Below, piece after piece: positions 13,903 to 20,744 of a stretch of 20,744 nucleotides of DNA. Position numbers and translations under genes: made by a program. The stretch is from a virus: positions 1 through 20,744 of IMG/VR virus record IMGVR_UViG_3300006733_000154. The stretch is one strand, 5' to 3'. Every line of letters begins with the position of its first letter. The stretch's first letter is position 1. The notes below the pieces were generated by a model. It ran no database searches, was not told the origin of the DNA, and was given only the letters and a program-made list of their open reading frames with translations.

Positions 13903-14610
13903 TCATTTGAACCGCGCTTTGACGGACGGATGCTCGGCATACTCCTCAGCCGTCATACGCTCGATTTGCTCCGGCGTCAATTCCGCGGTGGCTCCCCTGC
14001 CGTCCATGGAGTCAGGTCGGCTCGCTGGTGGTGGCTCTGGAGGTGGCTCGCCTGCTGGTGGCTGCCCTGTTCGTGGCAACTTCTGAGCGAGCGACTCCAT
14101 TGACTCGAAGGTAGAACCTCCGTGGGACAACAAGACGGCCTGAGCGACACCATACTGAGAAGCAAGGTTCGCAGCCCACGATTGGGACTGCAAGGTGTTG
14201 AACTGCGTTTGAGCGGTCTGAAGTGCTGCTTGCTCGCTTCGCAACGCCGCTAACTGTGTATCGGCGTCCGCCATCATCTGACGAGCCTCTTGCTTGAGCC
14301 TGTATGCAGCCAGTCCGTCATCGTTCCCCTGTAGCCCTTCCATCTCTCTGGCGTCGATCTGGCCCTGGAGTGCCCTTTGCTGTTGGGTTAGACTGGAAAT
14401 CTGAGATTCCAGCGTGCTTGTCCTCGTCTGGGACTCTTGCGCTACCCGCCGAGCATCAGCCAACTCCCGACCGTGGGCGGTCTTGGCATCCTGCACCATC
14501 TTATCAACCTGAGCCTGTGTGTACGACTGGGGCGGGGTACTTTGTCCGGGATCAGGCGGGGTTGCCTCGAATTGAGGGGTGCCCTCCTGAGTGCCTTCCG
14601 TTTCACCCAT
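13903..14610 (-). CDS. Capsid scaffolding protein, 235 aa
   Basis: The composition is acidic, Gln- and Ala-rich and strongly helical, with no cysteine. The N-terminal 30 residues are a Pro/Thr/Gln-rich disordered tail. About 31-150 is a long coiled coil (LESQISSLTQQQRALQGQ; LRSEQAALQTAQTQFNTLQS). A second Pro-rich linker follows (GEPPPEPPPAS, about 185-195). The C-terminus is basic (EHPSVKARFK). Its place directly upstream of the coat gene, its size and its coiled coil fit the scaffolding proteins of P22- and phi29-like phages, whose basic C-terminus contacts the coat. GGGAGG lies eight bases before the ATG at 14610. No protease domain is visible. Confidence 0.8.
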   Translation of the reverse strand: MGETEGTQEGTPQFEATPPDPGQSTPPQSYTQAQVDKMVQDAKTAHGRELADARRVAQESQTRTSTLESQISSLTQQQRALQGQIDAREMEGLQGNDDGLAAYRLKQEARQMMADADTQLAALRSEQAALQTAQTQFNTLQSQSWAANLASQYGVAQAVLLSHGGSTFESMESLAQKLPRTGQPPAGEPPPEPPPASRPDSMDGRGATAELTPEQIERMTAEEYAEHPSVKARFK

Positions 14611-14637
14611 TACATCGACCTCCCTTTCGTTATTTCA

Positions 14638-14653
14638 CTAGGCTTGCGCCTAG
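14638..14653. other. GNRA-tetraloop hairpin before the scaffolding gene
   Basis: In the 55-base gap between the giant protein and the scaffolding gene, the minus strand reads CTAGGC-GCAA-GCCTAG: a perfect six-bp stem capped by a GCAA (GNRA) tetraloop. It may be an RNA processing or stability element in the late mRNA, or a weak terminator. No T-run follows. Confidence 0.4.
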
Positions 14654-14665
14654 ATCGACCCGTTC

Positions 14666-17600
14666 TCACCTCACTACCTCCTCACCCACATAGTACAACT
14701 CACCAGGACGCACGCCCGGTGGCCGTAGCAGAATATCCCACTCAGGTTCCTTCCAGTGGCCGAGCCTCACCATTTCGTCAGCAAGCCCGACATGGCCGGT
14801 CAGATACTTCACCCTCTCCCTCTCGCTGTCAAAGTCCTGCATATAGTAGTCCACGTACTCAGGGATAAACCGTTCGGCTACCCCCTTCTGATAAGCGTCC
14901 CGGCGCCGGCGTGCCTCGGCATACTCGGGGTTCTCGATCAGGTACGCGTCTCGGTCACCGCCCGGTTTCAGTTCCTCGTATGTGTCATCTTGCTGGCGGT
15001 AGTCGACATTGATACGCATGACCTCTATGTTGTGGTCGGGCTCGTCAAGCCCCGCCCAGTCCAGATAGGCCGGATGTTCCATGCGCCAGAGTATTGCCTC
15101 GGAACTTCCGGGGGAGTATTGGTCAATCAAATCCTGGTACTCAAAGACGCTCTCAGCGACGTTTTTAGGGGGTATACCCTCCACAAAGGATGACGGGACG
15201 TCCATCTCGTCTAGCATGGAACTGGCCTTATTGTAGCCCTCCAGCGTTGACAATTTCGGGCCACCCCAGATCGACAACAATGCGTTTTGCTCAGGGTTGG
15301 CCTTCAGCCAGTCCTCGCGGCGATTGACCGTCAACTCCGGGTGCTCCTCAAGGAAAGCCTCCTGCTCCGCTTCCGGCAAGTCGTGGTACTCCTGAATCAA
15401 CTCAACGTCCCTGCGGCTCAGAGAAGTGTCCGCGTAGACGTCGGTGATCTCAGATAGCGGTGTGGACGGGAAGCTGTTGTATATCTCCCTGGCCTTTTCC
15501 TTCTCCGCCCAGGACTTCACTATTGGGCTATCCGTATCACCTATCACCTCGTCTGGTGTCATGCCCGAGAATATGCTACGCAGTTCGGTACTCAAGTCGT
15601 TCATACCGTAAATGTCGGGTTCCTCGGTACTCCAGATCAGATCCTCCTCGTCAACGGGCTCGCCCAAGCGTGCCACGGCATCGGCAGCCTTTTCCGTCGG
15701 TGTTGGCGGCTGCGTGGTGGCCCCGAATATGGCATGCTGCAGCGCCTCAGCCAATGACCTGTCAACCTCATACTGGCCGCCGTTAAGTCGGTATTGCTCA
15801 TCAATCATGCCCCGTATCTTTCGCATCGCTTCCTTGTCGACATGCTTCCTGTCTGTAGCAGAGTCAATGGCCTGCACGGTGATTTTGTAGAACGGCAAGC
15901 CCTGCTTCGCTGTTCTGCTTATCATGTCGGGTAATTTGCCCATAGCATATTCGTTCCCTTGACTGGCATCCACAATGTAGCCAACAGTGTCACCAATCAT
16001 AGTGAAGGACGCAAGCAGCAAACCGCCCGGGCTGTACTGTAGGATATTGAGGGGGTTATAAGGGTTGTATCTTTTGCCCGTCATGAGCCCGAACAGCCAA
16101 CCCGCCATCATTCCAGCCACAATGATGTATGCTACATTCTTTGCTGCCTCGTATCGCTCTTTTGCTGGCACATCCGCCTTCGGGTCGAGCTTGCCCAACT
16201 GAAGCAACATACGCTCGGCCCAGGACCGTTGAAATACGAGGATGTTCCCCATGATCTCACCTGTCGGCCCGTGCTCGGCCGGTGCCCGTTGCGCCCTGTC
16301 ATAGAGGAACTGCACGTTGTTCACATGCTGCTGCGTGACGTAGCGGAGAAACGCCTCTTTGCCACTGACGGGCTCCATTCCCTCAATGCCGTAGTCAACC
16401 GATTCCCTACCGAGCAATTCAAGCGCATGGACCTGCTGCAGCTTCGTCAATTCATTGGTGCCGGAGCGTTCGAGGAGTCTATGCACGTCCCCGTCCCTCT
16501 CGAACTCGGTCACCGCCCGGTCAACCCGGTTGCTCCTCAGCCAGAAGGTCCATAGCCTGTTTACCTTGTCCGACCACGGGAAGGCGCTAGTGCGGTTTGC
16601 CATCCTCAATAGTTTATCCATCGGAGCCGCCGACGTGCTGACGTTCAAGCCCAGCTTGCGGAAGAAGTACAACGCATCATTAAGGTCAAGAGGCTTGACT
16701 CCCCGCATGAGGTAGTCCTGAACAAGCCCCTTGTCCTGCGCCACGAATATCTCAAACCATAGCCGTCTCTCGGGGTTCACACGCCTATTACGGCGGTCAA
16801 ACGTCAACACCGTGTCGGGGTTGAAAGCCAGATTCTGATGTAAGTTCCTGACTGCCATATATGGTTGCCAGAATGTTGCCGCCGCAAACTGCGAATAAAG
16901 TCGTTGCGCCGCCCAGTGGAATAAGCCCCCGTGCTCACGGTAGCCCTTCATGATATTCAAGTCCCGACTCAGTACGCCGGCGATATGCTGCGGATTCTCG
17001 AACTTCCCCGCCTCCTCCTCGAACGTGCGGGCAAAGGTACGGACTTGCGGCTGCACATGAATCAAGCCGTAAAGCTGGCGCATGTACGAGCGATAGCGAT
17101 CCAGAATGTTCCTGTCCTCTTGCGTGAACTCGTTGCCCTGGCGTGTCTTGATATGGCCCTTCCCGAACGTGGTGACCTTCGGCTTGAACAAGTAGAGGTG
17201 AGGCTTGACTATGGATAGCGGACTGTAGCCGCTCCGAATCACGCCCCAGTCCTGTGTGTCAAGAAACTCACGAAGTGCAGTATCGCCCTTTGACTCAAAG
17301 ATGTCGACGGCACGCCGGAGCGCCTGTTTCGGTGCGCTCGGGATCTCGTTCTGTATGAGCTGTACGTCCCCGCCGTGCTCGGCAAAGGCGTTCTTGAACC
17401 TGGCGAATCTCACATCGTTCTGAAACTGAAACAGTTGGCGCTCCAGTTCCTCAGCGACAGCCACCTCCGCATCCGTCATGTCGGTCGGTGATTTGACTCC
17501 GCTCGCTTTATGCTTGGTCGCAATGTAGTCCTCGACCCGGCGCATGGCCGCATCGTTGCCCGCGATATCCTTGAAGTCATCCTTGCCTGCGACGTCCTCC

Positions 17601-20600
17601 AGCCTGTTCAAAAGGTGCTGCTCGTACTGTCTGCGGGCGAGGTGGGTCATGTTAATCATGTTCCATTGCTTCGCCAACTTCGGCCCCAACTTCTCCACGT
17701 AGTAGCGCATGGACCGCAACTCGCTCCCGTAGCCGATGCGAACCGGCTTGCCCTCCAGTTCTGGCTCGGGCGTCATTTCTCCCTGGATGATATTGCGCTC
17801 CCTGGCTATGGCGGGGTGGGCTGCAAGGCCGTCCTCTGTGGCGATCTCCTCAGCCATCCAATCGGCTTCGTCGTTCATAGCCCGAATCAGCGCCTTGCCG
17901 TCAGACTCCGTGATGTAGCGTTCGCCGGAGATATAGCCCTCCACCCTGAGATTGAGTGCAGCTTTCAGCCGCTCGAAACTCTCCTCGGTCAGCTTTTTCT
18001 CTCTGAGCAGGGTCGCCTTCAGCAGTTCAATCTTGTGCTCAGTCTTGCGGGTGATTACCCGGTGCCCCTTGATCGTCTTGGGCCGTGCTTCTCTGACGGC
18101 TTCGAGGGTGGCCTGTAGTTGTTCCTGCGTCATCTTGGTGAGGTGAACCGACTTGCCGTGCTTGCGAAATAGATTTTCATAGTGGACCTTCGGCAGCCCC
18201 TTGAAGCTAACGGCGGCCATAATGGTTGAACGCAGCTTCTTGACCTCGGGGGTCGGTTCGGCAGGCGGGGGCTTCTCCGCCTTGGGCTTCTTGCCTTTCT
18301 TCGCAGGTTCGGCGGCGGGTTCCTCGACAACCGTCTCAGCCACCACTTCAGCCTCCTCGACGGCGGCCTCAGCCACGGGTTCGGTAATTGGCATCGGTTC
18401 AGACGTGCGTTGTTGGCTGATAACCCGTCCTATTTCTCGCGCTGTCCACTTCGACCCGCCCTCTGTAATAACCGATTTCGGGTTTTTCTTAATCACTTTC
18501 AGTGGGACGTTGCCTCCCACGTCAATGGAATCGCCAACTTCAATGCTATCCAGTTGCACTTGCTCATATTCTGCGACATGCTTCGCAGTTTCAATACGTT
18601 GCGGTGCGCGTCTCTGATACTCGATTTGACCCTCAACAGACCTCAGTTCCTCAGTAAGCCTCACCACTTCGCTAGCGCGGTTAATCCTGCGCTCCATTTG
18701 TTGCTCAACCTTCTTCATCCTCTTGCCTGGAACCCCGCTGGCTCCTGTTACATACGTCCCTGGCATATCGGTTCTGTCTGATTGCTCAATAGCTTTGTTC
18801 AGTTTCTCCAGGCGTGTCCTTATCCTGTCCCGCTTTTGTAGCAATCTCCAGTCCACCGGGCCTTCCTCGACCACGACCTCGGGGGTCTCGCTCGGCTCCA
18901 CGGGCACCTCGACGGGGGGAGGCCCTATCACCACTCCAGTAGTGCCCAGTGGGACTACGGGGGCTGGCGGTAGTTTCGTCTCTGCCTTCTGCTGCAACTC
19001 GGGGTAGTCCGCCAGCACTTCGGCGGCTTTGTGATTTAGAGATTTCAGGTCAACAGTTTCGGCTGTTGGGATATTACCAACTCTTTGAACCATATCGGCA
19101 TCAGGCACAACAACCACACCATCATCATAGACGGTAGCATCTTGTGAACTGACATAGGCCACAATGATCCCACCACCAGGACTGGCATAAGCAGCAGCGT
19201 CTTGCGGGCGCTTGTAGAAATAGACACCAGGCCCATGCACACCTTGCTCGGCTTTGACTAACTCAGCCATTCCTCTTGGGCCTACACCACGAAATACTGG
19301 AATCTGAGGGAGATTACGATACTCCTCCCTAGTCATCTCCCACGGCTGCTTGGCGGGCGGGGTAATCCCCGCCTCAACCTCTGCCCGCTCAATCGCTCCT
19401 TCCAGCCCAGCCACAAACTTGCCCATACGCTCAGATTTTGCCTTCTCCGCAGTACGCCGTGCCTTCTGGAACTGCCGAATCGCTGCGTCCGTGTCACCCA
19501 CCCCCTCCGCTTCAACCGCTGGCGGGGGGACCGCAGCGGCGGCTTCCTGCACACCCTCAAGTCCCGCAGCCCTTTTGACCAACTCCGCCTTTTGCTCGAT
19601 TGACACAGGCATCGCAACGACCTTGACCTCATCACCGACCATGAACGTAATCGGCCCAGATGCCGTGTTGACCAAGATCGTCGCATCAGGGTGGTGCTTC
19701 AAGGCCAGGGAGAGAATGTCCAGATTGAGGCGTGCCAACACGCTGCCGTTCCACAGATACGCGCTTGGGGGATAGCCCCGCTCTATCGCCACAACTCGGG
19801 CAGGCGTACCCCTGTTCTCCTCACTCGGTATCAATTGCTGATAGTTGGGGAACTTCTCCTTGTTCGCTTCTATCTGCTGCTTTGTCCACTCTTTCACCTC
19901 AGCAGTGGCTTCCGCTAGACTCAGGTCGGGGCGTAGCCGCATACGGGTTTTGATTTCCCTCTGCTCAATCTTTTTGAGTGCATCATTGAGCAGTTCGTCA
20001 GCCACGTTCGGGTCAAGGTACATGACAAACCCATCAGTCGCGACGTGCGCCGTAACGCCGCCATAGAACAGTTGCGGCCTCATTTCCACCTGGTCCTCTA
20101 GATTTAACCCCTTGCTCGGATTTGACGCCTTCTTGAGAATGAAATCCATGTCTTGGGTAGGAACCACGCCCTCGTAGTCCTCAAGCACTCGCATGGTCTG
20201 TGAACGGTTCAACGCAGCAAACGGCTGCCCGAACTTGTGCTCGGCAATCCGCCCCAACTCTTGCTGTGCGTCTGCTGGCATCTCCGCCCGCACCCCCCTC
20301 ACCGCCTGCACCGTCACGGGCTCTATCCCCGATATCTCCCCCAACTCCGCCCTCTGCCGCTCGAACTCTATGTTCCATGCCGCCGCATCCGCCTCGTTCT
20401 TCGCCCTGATCTGCCCTGCCGTCCACTCGATATTGGCCCGCTTGGTTACGTTCTCCACTATGGCCGCCGCTTCCTCGTTCTCCCCTACCAACTCGTCCAT
20501 AGCTAGCAGTTTGGCGTTCTTCACTGTCATGCCGGTCCTGACGTGGTTGGCAACCTTCCTGACAAACTCCATGTTCAACTCGGGGTTGAAGTTCCTCTCG

Positions 20601-20744
20601 CTCACCCGCGCAACCGTGGCTATGATGTTCGCTCCGAGCCCCGGCACCACGCCCCACATGGCCCCGAGCACAGCCACCTTCCTGAACTCCTCCTCGCTCA
20701 GATTGCCCGGAATATCCCAGAACTGGACCTCCTGCCCCAATGCC
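14666..20744 (-). CDS. Giant multidomain phage protein (over 2020 aa) with ADP-ribosyltransferase-like module and two membrane segments, partial
   Basis: The frame is open at the right edge; the first possible start in view is a TTG at 20740, so the true N-terminus is probably outside. Residue numbers count from there. Residues about 475-560 look like an ADP-ribosyltransferase fold (PVFRGVGPRG with Arg484; GPGVYFYKRPQDAAAYA, 503-519; IIVAYVS), but the catalytic Glu is not obvious. About 588-624 and 781-832 are Pro/Val/Glu- and Pro/Lys/Ala-rich linkers. Between them, about 729-773 is a small beta domain (VGDSIDVGGNVPLKVI). Two hydrophobic segments lie at about 1533-1553 (VAYIIVAGMMAGWLFGLM) and 1570-1590 (GGLLLASFTMIGDTVGYIV). 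Near the C-terminus are repeats of the type FLEEHPEL, LKANPEQ and LIENPEY. The features suggest an internal virion or DNA-ejection protein of the 'polyvalent' kind, possibly with an injected enzyme. Portal and terminase are expected further right. Confidence 0.7.
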   Translation of the reverse strand, partial: ALGQEVQFWDIPGNLSEEEFRKVAVLGAMWGVVPGLGANIIATVARVSERNFNPELNMEFVRKVANHVRTGMTVKNAKLLAMDELVGENEEAAAIVENVTKRANIEWTAGQIRAKNEADAAAWNIEFERQRAELGEISGIEPVTVQAVRGVRAEMPADAQQELGRIAEHKFGQPFAALNRSQTMRVLEDYEGVVPTQDMDFILKKASNPSKGLNLEDQVEMRPQLFYGGVTAHVATDGFVMYLDPNVADELLNDALKKIEQREIKTRMRLRPDLSLAEATAEVKEWTKQQIEANKEKFPNYQQLIPSEENRGTPARVVAIERGYPPSAYLWNGSVLARLNLDILSLALKHHPDATILVNTASGPITFMVGDEVKVVAMPVSIEQKAELVKRAAGLEGVQEAAAAVPPPAVEAEGVGDTDAAIRQFQKARRTAEKAKSERMGKFVAGLEGAIERAEVEAGITPPAKQPWEMTREEYRNLPQIPVFRGVGPRGMAELVKAEQGVHGPGVYFYKRPQDAAAYASPGGGIIVAYVSSQDATVYDDGVVVVPDADMVQRVGNIPTAETVDLKSLNHKAAEVLADYPELQQKAETKLPPAPVVPLGTTGVVIGPPPVEVPVEPSETPEVVVEEGPVDWRLLQKRDRIRTRLEKLNKAIEQSDRTDMPGTYVTGASGVPGKRMKKVEQQMERRINRASEVVRLTEELRSVEGQIEYQRRAPQRIETAKHVAEYEQVQLDSIEVGDSIDVGGNVPLKVIKKNPKSVITEGGSKWTAREIGRVISQQRTSEPMPITEPVAEAAVEEAEVVAETVVEEPAAEPAKKGKKPKAEKPPPAEPTPEVKKLRSTIMAAVSFKGLPKVHYENLFRKHGKSVHLTKMTQEQLQATLEAVREARPKTIKGHRVITRKTEHKIELLKATLLREKKLTEESFERLKAALNLRVEGYISGERYITESDGKALIRAMNDEADWMAEEIATEDGLAAHPAIARERNIIQGEMTPEPELEGKPVRIGYGSELRSMRYYVEKLGPKLAKQWNMINMTHLARRQYEQHLLNRLEDVAGKDDFKDIAGNDAAMRRVEDYIATKHKASGVKSPTDMTDAEVAVAEELERQLFQFQNDVRFARFKNAFAEHGGDVQLIQNEIPSAPKQALRRAVDIFESKGDTALREFLDTQDWGVIRSGYSPLSIVKPHLYLFKPKVTTFGKGHIKTRQGNEFTQEDRNILDRYRSYMRQLYGLIHVQPQVRTFARTFEEEAGKFENPQHIAGVLSRDLNIMKGYREHGGLFHWAAQRLYSQFAAATFWQPYMAVRNLHQNLAFNPDTVLTFDRRNRRVNPERRLWFEIFVAQDKGLVQDYLMRGVKPLDLNDALYFFRKLGLNVSTSAAPMDKLLRMANRTSAFPWSDKVNRLWTFWLRSNRVDRAVTEFERDGDVHRLLERSGTNELTKLQQVHALELLGRESVDYGIEGMEPVSGKEAFLRYVTQQHVNNVQFLYDRAQRAPAEHGPTGEIMGNILVFQRSWAERMLLQLGKLDPKADVPAKERYEAAKNVAYIIVAGMMAGWLFGLMTGKRYNPYNPLNILQYSPGGLLLASFTMIGDTVGYIVDASQGNEYAMGKLPDMISRTAKQGLPFYKITVQAIDSATDRKHVDKEAMRKIRGMIDEQYRLNGGQYEVDRSLAEALQHAIFGATTQPPTPTEKAADAVARLGEPVDEEDLIWSTEEPDIYGMNDLSTELRSIFSGMTPDEVIGDTDSPIVKSWAEKEKAREIYNSFPSTPLSEITDVYADTSLSRRDVELIQEYHDLPEAEQEAFLEEHPELTVNRREDWLKANPEQNALLSIWGGPKLSTLEGYNKASSMLDEMDVPSSFVEGIPPKNVAESVFEYQDLIDQYSPGSSEAILWRMEHPAYLDWAGLDEPDHNIEVMRINVDYRQQDDTYEELKPGGDRDAYLIENPEYAEARRRRDAYQKGVAERFIPEYVDYYMQDFDSERERVKYLTGHVGLADEMVRLGHWKEPEWDILLRPPGVRPGELYYVGEEVVR

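Overview
The window is a gene-dense stretch of a tailed double-stranded DNA phage or prophage (Caudoviricetes). Every gene I can support reads right to left on the minus strand. Phage hallmarks visible in the sequence are a P22-type coat protein, a scaffolding protein just upstream of it, a head-tail adaptor-like protein, a large tail/baseplate protein with fibre-like repeats, and a giant internal-protein candidate with membrane segments. Terminase and portal are not in the window; by phage gene order they would lie beyond the right edge. No tape-measure protein is seen among the tail genes, which together with the P22-type coat hints at a short-tailed (podovirus-like) virion, but this is inference. 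The one clear promoter matches the bacterial sigma-70 consensus exactly and most genes carry GGAGG-type ribosome binding sites, so the host is a bacterium. I cannot name it more precisely.

Layout in the direction of transcription (right to left). (1) 20744-14666: a protein of more than 2000 residues, open at the right edge, with an ADP-ribosyltransferase-like module, low-complexity linkers and two hydrophobic segments. (2) 14610-12774: scaffolding protein and major coat protein, followed by a perfect 11-bp stem-loop. (3) 12696-8701: an unusual four-gene cassette inserted among structural genes: a GT4 glycosyltransferase fused to a methyltransferase, two further SAM-dependent methyltransferases, and a B12-binding-type radical SAM enzyme. 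(4) 8689-4461: a 51-residue protein, the head-tail adaptor-like protein and the tail/fibre protein, which contains a perfect 93-bp tandem duplication. (5) 4451-3377: a small protein, a coiled-coil protein with one C-terminal membrane helix, and an S-adenosylmethionine decarboxylase (SpeD) homologue. (6) 3297-3253: a consensus promoter whose start point falls on or next to the ATG of a 60-residue helix-turn-helix protein. (7) 3252-1: a tightly coupled set of small proteins, four of them cysteine-rich, ending in an SbcC/Rad50-like ATPase with a zinc-hook motif, cut by the left edge.

Regions 1-5 look like the late (virion) block. Regions 6-7 look like a separately promoted early or middle block carrying regulation and DNA metabolism. 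Many neighbouring genes overlap by 1-25 bases (often ATGA), which indicates translational coupling.

The most notable feature is the concentration of SAM-using enzymes: three methyltransferase domains, one radical SAM enzyme and one SAM-decarboxylase homologue. The cassette between coat and adaptor is a candidate glycan-building and glycan-modifying system for the virion or the host surface. No intergenic stretch exceeds about 125 bases. No tRNA, CRISPR array, insertion sequence, integrase or attachment site was recognised.
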